Counted from the stretch's first letter, positions 16,838 to 24,695 are shown. The stretch: DNA of 64,000 nt from Faecalicatena_A orotica (GCF_040545875.1 NZ_JBEPMR010000020.1); one strand, 5' to 3'. Notes: generated by a model not told the origin, from the sequence alone. Numbers and translations are program-made.

Positions 16838-16846
16838 TTATCGGCT
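16806..16846 (-). terminator. terminator overlapping the KTR gene stop
   Basis: On the minus strand AGCCGATAA pairs with TTATCGGCT, with an inner AGTT/AACT pairing, followed by TATTTTATTT. The TAA stop of the KTR gene is inside the stem. Confidence 0.8.
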
Positions 16847-17026
16847 CTGCGTCTTAGCGTCTGGCTCTTTGATAACTGACATATTTAATTGTTGTATGTT
16901 GATTAAGGTTTCTTGCTTGCATTCGGGACAGAATAGCGGAAAGTTTTTTAGCTCTGTATCCTCTCGAATTTTCAATCTTGTTTTATTTCCCCAGACAGAG
17001 CAACGTATCCATTCTATTTTGCTCAT
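16838..17026 (-). CDS. cysteine-rich KTR-type small protein
   Basis: 62 residues. It contains the family core GNKTRLKIREDTELKNFPLF followed by CPECKQETL and the tail NMSVIKEPDAKTQSR, common in Tn916-like and other Gram-positive conjugative elements. These proteins look like small zinc ribbons built from two CxxC pairs. Here the first pair reads CSVW, so one predicted ligand is a tryptophan, while the second pair (CPEC) is intact; zinc binding may be impaired. ATG 17026 gives the normal family N-terminus MSKIEWIRC; the longer open frame upstream overlaps the next gene and is rejected. Function unknown. Confidence 0.82.
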   Translation of the reverse strand: MSKIEWIRCSVWGNKTRLKIREDTELKNFPLFCPECKQETLINIQQLNMSVIKEPDAKTQSR

Positions 17027-17033
17027 AACCGCC

Positions 17034-17633
17034 TCATTCCTTGCACTTAGAAAAGTGCAAGAACGATAAAATACTGATAGGGCAAAAATACAAGCACCAA
17101 AATTCCAATACGGCAACGCCTATCCAAGATGGGCTATCAGCTTTGAATAATCCAAGCATAGGCATAATTAAACAGCTTATAAAAAAAGCTCCATGTATTA
17201 TAAGTAGATATTTCAGCCATTTATCCACTTTGGAGTGTGCATTTATCGCCAAGCCTGCAAAAAATGTTGCTAATGCCATTAGTGCATATCCTAACAAATC
17301 ATAGTTAAAAAATAATCCAAATTGCTGAAAATCAAGAAGTTTAACAGCTTGTTGCGTTAAATCATTAAGTCGAACCGTTGTTAATTGAGCAAAATAAACC
17401 AGCAAGATAATTGTTGCATACACAGTAGCAAAGCCCGCTGAAATATAACCCGACAATTTGCATTTTATTTCAGAAAAATAAGCATATGCCCACATCATAA
17501 TCACAAAACTAAAAGCTATAAACATTGAGCAAAAATAGCTGCCGCAATTAAACCCGATTAGCATAGACAATGCGAAACCGATGATAGAAATCAAGTTAAT
17601 TACACAACTGAACATTCCTATTTTCCTATTCAT
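17034..17633 (-). CDS. six-helix membrane protein of unknown function
   Basis: 199 residues with six predicted hydrophobic helices (about 5-28, 32-52, 60-85, 105-130, 138-160 and 168-192). I do not recognise the family. ATG 17633 is preceded by AGGGGGAC and overlaps the TetR stop by 8 nt, so it is coupled to that regulator. In a TetR-membrane protein pair the membrane protein is often an exporter or resistance factor controlled by the regulator, but no transporter motif is visible. Low GC compared with the flanking host genes supports its being imported with the element. Confidence 0.7.
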   Translation of the reverse strand: MNRKIGMFSCVINLISIIGFALSMLIGFNCGSYFCSMFIAFSFVIMMWAYAYFSEIKCKLSGYISAGFATVYATIILLVYFAQLTTVRLNDLTQQAVKLLDFQQFGLFFNYDLLGYALMALATFFAGLAINAHSKVDKWLKYLLIIHGAFFISCLIMPMLGLFKADSPSWIGVAVLEFWCLYFCPISILSFLHFSKCKE

Positions 17634-18210
17634 TAACTTGTCCCCCTCTTTCAAAGAGAATATCTATCACTTTTTTAATATAGGCTTCTCTGTCGTTTGC
17701 TTTCGTGAAGTCATAGCCAAGAACTTGTTTTGCTACATCACTCCCTAAAAATGCCGTTTGCATTGCTGCGGTAAGAATAAACACCAATACGGATTTATCA
17801 TCCTTTGAAATGTCATTTTTCAGGGAATGCATAAATCCTTGCTGCGTAAGAACAGAATTACAATTTTCCACATAATTCTGTAAATCTCCAAGAATAGAAA
17901 TTCGGGAAATTGCAGAATGTTCAAAAAGAAAGTGAAACACATAAGAAGCCCAAGCTGTCAAGCGTTCTTTATCAGTTTGAAATGTTTGCTCCATATGAAA
18001 ACCTGTCACTATCTTTCCTATAATTCGTTGCACACATTCAGTTATCAGATTGTCTTTGCTCCCAAAATGATAGTTGATTAACCCTAACCCAATATCTGCT
18101 TGTTCTGCAATCATACGGGCGGTAATATTTTTTGTGTCGCCGTTATATTGCTCTATTAAATCAGTAGTAACCTCAACAATATGATTTTTGACATTTTCGT
18201 TTTTACTCAT
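17626..18210 (-). CDS. TetR/AcrR-family repressor
   Basis: 194 residues. The N-terminal TetR HTH is clear: ITARMIAEQADIGLGLINYH followed by FGSKDNLITECV; the rest is a helical ligand-binding domain with no known signature. ATG 18210 is preceded by AAGGAGGG. A much longer open frame upstream (to 18489) runs through the promoter and is not real. Just upstream is a strong promoter whose spacer and start region are covered by two operator-like palindromes, so the gene almost certainly represses itself and the membrane protein that follows it. Confidence 0.9.
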   Translation of the reverse strand: MSKNENVKNHIVEVTTDLIEQYNGDTKNITARMIAEQADIGLGLINYHFGSKDNLITECVQRIIGKIVTGFHMEQTFQTDKERLTAWASYVFHFLFEHSAISRISILGDLQNYVENCNSVLTQQGFMHSLKNDISKDDKSVLVFILTAAMQTAFLGSDVAKQVLGYDFTKANDREAYIKKVIDILFERGGQVNE

Positions 18211-18225
18211 TGTGATAGCCCTCCT

Positions 18226-18272
18226 TGAACAGCGTTCAATTATATTATATTGAACGCTGTTCAGAAAGTCAA
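18226..18272 (-). promoter_or_regulatory. tetR promoter with double palindromic operator
   Basis: Minus strand: -35 TTGACT (18267-18272), 17-bp spacer, -10 TATAAT (18244-18249). Inverted arms TGAACAGCGTTCAA (18226-18239) and TTGAACGCTGTTCA (18250-18263) match perfectly, and each arm is itself a TGAAC-N3-GTTCA palindrome. One site fills the spacer, the other follows the -10, so a bound repressor would block RNA polymerase. Confidence 0.88.
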
Positions 18273-18421
18273 TAGGTTTAAAAAATTTACATACCGCCGT
18301 ATTTATATTCGCTATTATTTTCAATACTATGACCTTGAATTCTCGCAACACAGGACACAAAAGATTGAGGAAGCCAAAAGGACAAATAAAATGTCCCGCA
18401 CAAAACAGAATAGACATTGAA

Positions 18422-18455
18422 AAGCGTTGCAATTTTTTTGAGATTGCAACGCTTT
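18422..18455. terminator. perfect hairpin upstream of mobC
   Basis: AAGCGTTGCAAT and ATTGCAACGCTT form a 12-bp stem around a T-rich loop; CTTTTG follows on the plus strand. It could be a terminator or part of an oriT region. Confidence 0.5.
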
Positions 18456-18470
18456 CTTTTGCGGAAGTTT

Positions 18471-18561
18471 GGCAAAATCGGTTTTCCAACTGTTGTAGGT
18501 AGTGAAAGAAACTTTGCGCATATACTTGGCAAAATTGTTATACCAACCGTAGTAGGTACTA
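18471..18561. repeat. imperfect direct repeats before mobC (oriT candidate)
   Basis: Two 34-35-bp repeats, 18471-18505 and 18528-18561, both starting GGCAAAAT and ending with a GTAGGTA box (CAACTGTTGTAGGTA and CAACCGTAGTAGGTA). Placement just before mobC, next to a hairpin, fits the binding region of a relaxosome. Confidence 0.5.
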
Positions 18562-18574
18562 AGGAGGTAATCAC

Positions 18575-18916
18575 ATGGAAAATCGAAAACGCAAGGTGCA
18601 AATCATTGTTCGAGTGACAGAGGAAGAACGGGCGTTGATTGAAGAAAAGATAAAACAGTTCCCAACTCAAAATCTCGCCGCCTACGCCCGCAAAATGCTC
18701 ATTGATGGGTACATCATTCTGCTTGATATACCGGAGATAAAAGCACATTCCGCGCAGCTTCAAAAAATAGGAGTTAACATCAATCAGATTGCAAAGCGCG
18801 TCAACCAAACCGCCCGTATCTACACCGAGGACATGGACGAACTAAAACGGCTCATGGACGAAGTTTGGAAGTCGGAACGGCGGTTGCTTTTGCAATTTAG
18901 GGGACTGACGAAATGA
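18575..18916 (+). CDS. mobC: mobilization accessory protein MobC
   Basis: 113 residues. The N-terminal part (KVQIIVRVTEEERALIEEK) is a ribbon-helix-helix-like DNA-binding region; the C-terminal part carries the MobC signature QLQKIGVNINQIAKRVNQTA. It assists a relaxase at oriT during mobilization. AAGGAGG precedes ATG 18575. The relaxase gene that normally overlaps the end of mobC is absent: after the stop there is only about 370 bp of non-coding or decayed sequence before the recombinase. The protein is therefore probably an orphan, unless a relaxase acts in trans. Confidence 0.88.
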   Translation: MENRKRKVQIIVRVTEEERALIEEKIKQFPTQNLAAYARKMLIDGYIILLDIPEIKAHSAQLQKIGVNINQIAKRVNQTARIYTEDMDELKRLMDEVWKSERRLLLQFRGLTK

Positions 18917-19033
18917 GGGTTTGGGAAACTTTCCAACAAGCGTTTTGCAGGACAAAACACGCAACAGGCTATCCTGTTGCTATGCTTGCTCCGAAATTAA
19001 TAACTTACAATACTTACGAAAGGACGGAAAGAA

Positions 19034-19290
19034 ATGGAACAGAAACGAGAACATGAACATAGTGATTGCTGCCTAAAAAGGGTAATCCGTTGCATGAAAC
19101 GGTCCACTATAAAATCGGCGGTACAGTCTTTGAAGTATCTACCGTTTGCGGCGGCTCTGAACCGCTGTATGACAAAATGGTGCGGCTCATAAAATCGGAA
19201 TCCGTCACATCGCCTACTGACAAAAAATCAGAAGTCCGCTATAATACAGATAGCAACCTGTTTGTCGGGCGTTCATCACAGGAGGAATGA
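19034..19290 (+). pseudogene. tnpW-like gene with a -1 frameshift
   Basis: ATG 19034 opens MEQKREHEHSDCC, the usual start of TnpW-family proteins found beside serine recombinases. The frame then breaks in the A-run of CCTAAAAAGGG (about 19071-19075): adding one A restores KKGNPLHETVHYKIGGTVFE and the rest of the family sequence to the stop at 19288-19290. Only a TTG start (19066) would serve the downstream part. Ribosome site AAGGACGG lies before 19034. Function in the intact family is not well defined. Confidence 0.75.
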
Positions 19291-19292
19291 AC

Positions 19293-20114
19293 ATGACGAC
19301 AACAACGAATTACTCCGACAACATTACCGCTTTATATGCCCGCTTATCCCAAGAGGACGCGCTCGACGGCGAGAGCAACAGCATTGCCAATCAGAAGAAA
19401 ATCCTTTTGAAGTACGCAACAGACAACGGCTTTTCCAATCCTTTGTTTTTCATCGACGACGGTGTTTCCGGCGTTACGTTTGACCGCCCCGGTTGGAATG
19501 AGATGATACGCCTTGCGGAAACGGGCAAGGTCAAGACGGTCATTGTCAAGGATATGTCCCGCATGGGACGCGAATATCTGAAAGTCGGCTACTACACCGA
19601 AAGCTTCTTTGACGACATTGGTGCGTTTCGCAGTGTGAGACAGCGGCAGCAATCGGCGGAAATGGAAAAGGCAGTAAAGCGGCGCAAAAAAGAACTGGAA
19701 CAGGCACAAAAGCGGATTGCGGAGCTGGACCGTATCTTCAAGCGGATTTACGAGGATGACATATCCGGCGCTATCTCTCATGAACGGTTTTTGAAGTTGT
19801 CCGGCGAATATGAAGCGGAGCAAAAGGAACTGATGGCGTTTGCAAAATCCGAGCAAACGGCGGTCAATACTTACGAGCAGGACAAGGCTGATTTTGATAG
19901 CTTCGCCACCATTATCCGCAAGTATGTGGGAATAACGGAGCTGACGCCTACTATCATCAACGAGTTTATGAAGAAAATCGTAGTCCACGCCCCCGACAAG
20001 TCCAGCGGACACCGCCGCCAAAAGGTGGAAATCATTTGGAACTTCATTTGCAAACTGGAGCAGGACGAGGGCACGCAGACGCTTGAAAGAGAAAGAAAAA
20101 GCAAGACGGCATAG
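19293..20114 (+). pseudogene. internally deleted large serine recombinase
   Basis: 273 residues against roughly 530-560 for intact relatives. Residues 1-110 are the N-terminal catalytic domain, with the nucleophile region ALYARLSQEDALDGESNSI, DDGVSGVTFDRPGWNEM and VKDMSRMGREYL. At about residue 112 the normal recombinase and zinc-ribbon domains are missing and the sequence jumps in frame to the coiled-coil (RRKKELEQAQKRIAELDRI) and the DUF4368-type C-terminus (KKIVVHAPDKSSGHRRQK). Without the DNA-binding middle it should not integrate or excise DNA. ATG 19293 has AGGAGG 7 nt upstream. A GGCATAG/CTATGCC hairpin follows the stop. Confidence 0.85.
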
Positions 20115-20209
20115 CCTTTCGACTATGCCGCCCCGCAATTACTAATTTACTTCCCTATGGGTGTTACCCTTTATCTCTGCCGCTGTCTTTATTATTATAA
20201 CACTTTCAT

Positions 20210-20755
20210 TTACTGCTCCATCTGCCGTCCTAAAAATCCTGCCGCACTCTGGGCAACCTTTTGTTCCAGTTCCCCGAATTTTTTCTTGTCGTCTTTATTT
20301 AAGAACACAACCGCCCCGATTGCATCCCCTTCACAGAGGATCGGGCAGATCACTTCTTCTTTGAATTCTTTTTCATCCGCCGTGATTCCGGCATATTTAG
20401 CGGAATCTGACTTTGCCAGCACCTGTTCTCTCGTCTGAATCACTTTTTCCAGTTCTTTACTGATATACTTATCCTGCAGATCTTTTTTCCCGCTGCCTGA
20501 GGCCGCCACGATCTGATCCGTGTCCGTGATACATACTGTGCATCCCATCGTCTGTGCCAGACTTTCGGAATATTGCTTGGCCAGCGTTCCCAGTTCCCCG
20601 ATCGGAGAATATTTCTTAAGTATCACTTCACCTTCTCTGTCTGTAAATATCTCCAGCGGGTCTCCCTCGCGTATCCGCAGCGTTCTTCGTATTTCTTTCG
20701 GAATGACCACCCTTCCCAGGTCATCAATCCGCCTTACGATTCCTGTAGCTTTCAT
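20210..20755 (-). CDS. spoVT: stage V sporulation protein T
   Basis: 181 residues. An N-terminal AbrB/MazE swapped-hairpin DNA-binding domain (ATGIVRRIDDLGRVVIPKEI then RRTLRIREGDPLEI) is followed by a GAF-like domain from about residue 60. This is the full SpoVT layout: a transcription factor active in the forespore that tunes sigma-G genes. It supports a spore-forming host. ATG 20755 is preceded by GGAGG at the right distance; the ATG at 20770 overlaps that ribosome site and is rejected. It sits immediately beyond the mobile-element relic, on the opposite strand to the recombinase. Confidence 0.95.
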   Translation of the reverse strand: MKATGIVRRIDDLGRVVIPKEIRRTLRIREGDPLEIFTDREGEVILKKYSPIGELGTLAKQYSESLAQTMGCTVCITDTDQIVAASGSGKKDLQDKYISKELEKVIQTREQVLAKSDSAKYAGITADEKEFKEEVICPILCEGDAIGAVVFLNKDDKKKFGELEQKVAQSAAGFLGRQMEQ

Positions 20756-20839
20756 AAAAAATTCCTCCATTTAACGTCATAGTAATAATTAGCACTGCTA
20801 CTATTATTTGTTAAACAGAGGAAAATATTCGTTGTTTCA

Positions 20840-22471
20840 TCAGTTTTCCATTTCTACATATTGTTCGGCAATATTTTTCACATGATCCCCCATTCTTTCA
20901 AAATCCGTTAAAATCTCTGTAAATATGATGCCTGTCTGAGGCTTACATTTTCCTTTTTTCAGGCGCTGCATCTGTTTCTTAAAATATTTATCCCTTGTGT
21001 CATCAATCTTCTGTTCCATCGCCGAAGCCTTTTCAAGAATCACACCCGAATTTCCGGGAAGCATTTCTTTTACGATATCCAGCGCATCCATACACTGCTT
21101 CTTCATAATCTCCAGTTCTTCCCTGGCCGTTTCTGAAAATCCGGCATCCCAGCCTTTCAATTCCTTTGCATATCCGGCCAGGTTCACCGCATGATCGCCA
21201 AGGCGTTCCAGATTGCTGATGACCACATAATATCCGTTGATCTGGCGCGAATCTGCCAGAGACATTTCATTTGCCATCAGAGACACGATATAGCTTGATA
21301 TTTCTGCATTCAGATAATCTATGTATGTTTCCCGCTCATCTATTTTTTTCAGTTCCTTATCATTATATTTAATCAGGACATTATAGGCACTGGAAATATT
21401 TTTTTCGACCATCGCCTGCATTCTCCCCACCTCATTTTTCACCTGAGAAATCGCCACTGCCGCCTGTCCGATCGCATAGGACGGTTCAAATCTGGTAATA
21501 TACTTCAGCCTGTATTCCTCGTCCTCTTCCTTTCTGCTGTCAGGGAGAATTTTCTCCGCCGCGGCCGCCATATATGTTCCAAACGGAAGTAAGATCAGTG
21601 TGGTCACAATATTAAAAACAGTGTGCACATTTGCAATCTGCGAAACCGGATTTCCCGGTGCAAGTGCCTCCATCCAGCTCACAAAAGGTGTAACCAGACA
21701 GACCACCGTAAACAAAACGGAACCAAAAATATTAAACATCAAATGTATAATCGTTGTCCGCTTCGCATTCACCTTCATCCCAATTGATGCCAGCACCGCC
21801 GTGATGCACGTTCCGATATTCTGCCCGAACAGAATATAAACAGCACTTGACAGAGGAATCATCCCTGTCCCGGCCAGTGCCTGAAGAATCCCGACTGATG
21901 CGGAGGAGGACTGAATTACCGCTGTAAACACGGCGCCAATCAGAATTCCCACCAGAGGATTCCTAAAAGTCGTCATAAACTGGATAAATGCCGCCGAATC
22001 CTGCAGAGGCTCCATTGCATTCCCCATCATGTCCATTCCCATGAAAAGTATACCAAGTCCCGCAAAAATACTGCTGATATGATGTACCTTTTCATTTTTC
22101 ACAAACATAATCGCAGCAACACCCGCAATGGCAAACACAGGCGCAATGGCCCCAATATCCAGCGCAATCAGCTGTCCCGTAATCGTCGTCCCTATATTGG
22201 CCCCCATGATAACCCAGACAGCCTGCTTCAGCGTCATCAGTCCCGAATTCACAAACCCGACCACCATAACCGTGGTCGCCGAAGAAGACTGAATCACAGC
22301 TGTAATCCCTGCCCCGACAAGGACCCCCTTCACCCTGTTCGAAGTCAGCCTCTCCAGAATCGCCTTCATCCGGTTCCCAGCCGCCGCCTCCAGCCCATTA
22401 CTCATCATCTGCATCCCATACAAAAACAAAGCCAGCCCGCCCAAAAGCGCCAACACATCCTTAATACCCAT
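20840..22471 (-). CDS. Na+/phosphate cotransporter with PhoU-like domain
   Basis: 543 residues. The N-terminal 300 residues hold two inverted NptA/PF02690 repeats with the QSSSATT motif (GITAVIQSSSATTVMVVGFV) and its second copy (FTAVIQSSSASVGILQ), about eight membrane helices in all. The C-terminal 200 residues are helical and PhoU-like (ERLGDHAVNLAGYA and FERMGDHVKNIAEQY). The family imports phosphate with sodium; the PhoU tail may sense phosphate status. ATG 22471 has AAGGAG 11 nt upstream. It is a single-gene unit. Confidence 0.9.
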   Translation of the reverse strand: MGIKDVLALLGGLALFLYGMQMMSNGLEAAAGNRMKAILERLTSNRVKGVLVGAGITAVIQSSSATTVMVVGFVNSGLMTLKQAVWVIMGANIGTTITGQLIALDIGAIAPVFAIAGVAAIMFVKNEKVHHISSIFAGLGILFMGMDMMGNAMEPLQDSAAFIQFMTTFRNPLVGILIGAVFTAVIQSSSASVGILQALAGTGMIPLSSAVYILFGQNIGTCITAVLASIGMKVNAKRTTIIHLMFNIFGSVLFTVVCLVTPFVSWMEALAPGNPVSQIANVHTVFNIVTTLILLPFGTYMAAAAEKILPDSRKEEDEEYRLKYITRFEPSYAIGQAAVAISQVKNEVGRMQAMVEKNISSAYNVLIKYNDKELKKIDERETYIDYLNAEISSYIVSLMANEMSLADSRQINGYYVVISNLERLGDHAVNLAGYAKELKGWDAGFSETAREELEIMKKQCMDALDIVKEMLPGNSGVILEKASAMEQKIDDTRDKYFKKQMQRLKKGKCKPQTGIIFTEILTDFERMGDHVKNIAEQYVEMEN

Positions 22472-22740
22472 GATCCCATTTACTCCTTCGTATCCCCATA
22501 CTGTACGCCTAACCCTCACTTAACATCAACGCACTCCGTTCCAAGAATATCACGCAAAAATCCCCCCGGTCAACCAGCCCTTCCCCTTCTTAACACAATC
22601 TTAGCACAACTTCTTTAGTACACGGGCGTCAGCCTCGTGTACGTCCCTCCCCACATAAAGTCCCACCACGCGAATCCATCCGCAGCCCTCCGCCGATTTC
22701 CCCTCCCATGATCGCGCTATTACTGACCGGATGAACCGAA
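22472..22740. other. non-coding region upstream of the Na/Pi gene
   Basis: Contains a small TACACG/CGTGTA hairpin near 22619-22641 and otherwise no recognised feature. Open frames on the minus strand here run into the large inverted repeat and are not supported. Confidence 0.45.
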
Positions 22741-23026
22741 GCCTGCCGTAAGCCGGGGCGGGATGCCGGACGGACACCTGTGCTGTTTGAAATTCGTAAA
22801 GCAAGATTAGCAGCAGTAGGAGAATGCATGCAAAAGCAGACGGATAAAAGCTGCTCACCAAAGCAGCTTTTAAAGCCGCCTGAACCGTCTAATCACCAGA
22901 TTAGGCGGTGAATGTGGCTGGTTCCGTCCGCTTTTGCGCGCATTCTCCTACTGCTGCTTATCGCAGCGCCCGAATCCTAAACAGCACAGGCGCCCGTCCG
23001 GCATCCCGCCCCGGCTTACGGCAAGC
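22741..23026. repeat. 286-bp branched inverted repeat (giant hairpin) 1
   Basis: Outer arms 22741-22788 and 22980-23026 pair (e.g. GCCGTAAGCCGGGGCGGGAT with its complement ending in TTACGGC). A second stem pairs 22810-22844 with 22923-22957 (GCAGCAGTAGGAGAATGC with its complement). Inside are two smaller hairpins: AAAGCTGCT/AGCAGCTTT (about 22847-22870) and CCGTCTAATC/GATTAGGCGG (22885-22908). No open frame, no U-run and no terminal target duplication seen. Confidence 0.85.
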
Positions 23027-23132
23027 GCCCCCCTTCACCATCCCGTACAAGCAAGATCATATTGAAATCCTCACTTGATTCTGCTAAAATTTAGGTGATG
23101 TTAAATACACGCACAGGATGGAGTTAATCATT

Positions 23133-23774
23133 ATGAGCCTGAAAATCCCTATAGAAACTTCCGCCAGACACATTCACGTCTCTCAGGAAGATTTTGAACA
23201 ATTATTTGGTCCCGGCGTGCGCCTGAACTATGTAAAGGAACTCAGCCAGCCCGGACAGTATGCATGTAAAGAAAGACTCACGGTCATTGGTCCGAAAGGG
23301 CGTTTTGAAAAAGTCATCGTACTGGGCCCGTTCCGCCCGGCAACCCAGGTGGAGATTTCCGTAACTGACGCCAGAAGGCTCGGGATTCCCAGCGTCATCC
23401 GGCAGTCCGGAGATATCAAAGGAACTCCGGGATGTATATTAGAAGGGCCAAAAGGCAGAATAGAACTAAAGGAAGGGGTCATTGTGGCAAAACGCCACAT
23501 CCATATGACACCTCTCGATGCCGTCCGGGCACATGTCAAGGATAATGACATCGTCTTTGTCATCACGACAAGCTATGAGCGTTCTCTGATTTTTTCAGAC
23601 GTCGTTGTCCGCGTCAGCCCGGGCTTTTCTCTGGCAATGCATGTTGACACAGACGAGGCCAATGCCTTTGCCAACGAGGATAATCCTACCGGCGTGATTT
23701 TAAAATTATTTGACGGGCATACTTATAATCTGCAGACATGGGCAGACGAATTGCAGTCCGGAATCAACCGTTAG
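23133..23774 (+). CDS. pduL: phosphate propanoyltransferase (PduL family)
   Basis: 213 residues with the two PduL half-domains. The zinc-binding histidines lie in SARHIHVS (near residue 11) and AKRHIHMT (near 122), plus the C-terminal AMHVDTDEANAF. The enzyme moves an acyl group between CoA and phosphate, giving acyl phosphate for ATP synthesis. The N-terminus starts directly with SLKIPIETS, lacking the extra helix that targets microcompartment PduL forms, so it is probably the cytosolic phosphotransacetylase type. ATG 23133 has GGATGGAG about 10 nt upstream; ATG 23118 is less well placed. It is isolated from acetate kinase here. Confidence 0.93.
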   Translation: MSLKIPIETSARHIHVSQEDFEQLFGPGVRLNYVKELSQPGQYACKERLTVIGPKGRFEKVIVLGPFRPATQVEISVTDARRLGIPSVIRQSGDIKGTPGCILEGPKGRIELKEGVIVAKRHIHMTPLDAVRAHVKDNDIVFVITTSYERSLIFSDVVVRVSPGFSLAMHVDTDEANAFANEDNPTGVILKLFDGHTYNLQTWADELQSGINR

Positions 23775-23837
23775 ACGTAACTGTTCAGAACCATGAACAG
23801 TTACCGGTAGACAATAAACCAGATGGAGGTATGAAGA

Positions 23838-24284
23838 ATGACTAAAATTGAAGAAGTAAGAAGTGCTATGGTCGCAGCTATGAAGGCCGGAGACAAGGAG
23901 AGAAAGGCAGCTCTCTCTTTTCTGTTATCAGCTCTCAAGAACAAGGCAATCGATAAACGTGCAGACCTGACTGAAGAGGAAGAGACCCAGGTTATTTTAA
24001 GAGAGATCAAACAGACAAAAGAAACTCTGGAAATGACACCTCAGGACCGCACGGATATCATCGACGAATGCAAGAAACGCCTCGCAGTTCTTGAGGAATA
24101 TGCGCCTAAGATGATGGGTGAAGATGAGATTAAAGAAATCATCAACGGGGTATTGGCAGATCTGGGTATTGAAACTCCGACAGCAAAGGATAAAGGAAAG
24201 ATCATGAAAGAACTGATGCCAAAAGTAAAAGGGAAGGCAGACGGAAAACTCGTCAGCAGCATAGTAGCATCCCTGATGGAATAA
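23838..24284 (+). CDS. yqeY: GatB/YqeY-domain protein
   Basis: 148 residues, the full YqeY family: an N-terminal helical region (KAGDKERKAALSFLLSALKN), a middle with EEYAPKMMGEDEI, and a C-terminal helical bundle ending in GKADGKLVSSIVASL. The C-terminal part resembles the tRNA-binding tail of GatB amidotransferase subunits; the family probably interacts with tRNA, but its role is not settled. ATG 23838 has GGAGG 8 nt upstream. Downstream of pduL by 63 nt on the same strand; both lie between two very large inverted repeats. Confidence 0.92.
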   Translation: MTKIEEVRSAMVAAMKAGDKERKAALSFLLSALKNKAIDKRADLTEEEETQVILREIKQTKETLEMTPQDRTDIIDECKKRLAVLEEYAPKMMGEDEIKEIINGVLADLGIETPTAKDKGKIMKELMPKVKGKADGKLVSSIVASLME

Positions 24285-24313
24285 GGTTTATTCTTTTGGG
24301 ATAATTGAAGTCC

Positions 24314-24603
24314 GCCCGTCAGGCGGCGCGCAGAGGGAGACAGCCCGTGGGATATGCTGTTTTCAGGCTGGTCATTCGCTAAGATGTACTAAATGAAGCA
24401 AGGTCGGATTTTACAGAACTAAAGAGATTCACTCCGTTTGCCGATGCAAACGCAGCTCAGCTCTTTATGGCATTTGATTTTGGAGAATCAAATGCCATCT
24501 GTAAAATCCGGCCTTGCTTCATTAAGTACCTCTAAAGCTTATTTTATGCCCGTAAAACAGCATATCCCACGGGCTGTCTCCCTCTGCACGCCGCCTGACG
24601 GGC
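24314..24603. repeat. 290-bp branched inverted repeat (giant hairpin) 2
   Basis: Outer arms 24314-24362 and 24555-24603 (CAGCCCGTGGGATATGCTGT with its complement; GCCCGTCAGGCGGCG with CGCCGCCTGACGGGC). A second stem pairs 24386-24416 with 24499-24529 over 31 bp with two non-Watson-Crick positions. Two apical hairpins: CGTTTGC-CGAT-GCAAACG (24435-24452) and ATGGCATTTGATT/AATCAAATGCCAT (24467-24498), both perfect. Same architecture as repeat 1, different sequence. Confidence 0.87.
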
Positions 24604-24695
24604 TGGGTTCATCCGATTATCCGATAAGAATAAGGGGGCGATTCCAGACGGAATCTGACACGACAGTAACAGGCCAATTAATAGCTAATATATAG

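Larger units (their letters stand above)
18211..18574. other. regulatory region between tetR and mobC
   Basis: Divergent intergenic region holding the tetR promoter/operator (18226-18272), a perfect hairpin (18422-18455) and two direct repeats before mobC. Open frames crossing it on the minus strand are not credible genes. Confidence 0.6.
15780..20130. mobile_element. relic of a mobilizable/conjugative-type element
   Basis: Between the TIGR04086 gene and spoVT lie genes typical of clostridial integrative elements: a sigma-like regulator, a cysteine-rich KTR protein, a TetR operon, MobC, TnpW and a serine recombinase. The relaxase and the coupling/transfer genes are absent, TnpW is frameshifted and the recombinase lacks its middle. 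It is therefore probably immobile. Ends are approximate: I see no clear terminal repeats or target duplication. The left 260 bp (15780-16040) resembles Tn916-type non-coding sequence by eye only. Confidence 0.75.

Noticed and set aside
18287..18808. Minus-strand open frame of 173 codons across the tetR-mobC region
   Set aside because: It runs through the hairpin, direct repeats and part of mobC; no coding signature.
22741..24603. Composite transposon with the two giant hairpins as ends
   Set aside because: The hairpins do not share sequence, there is no transposase, and no target duplication is seen.
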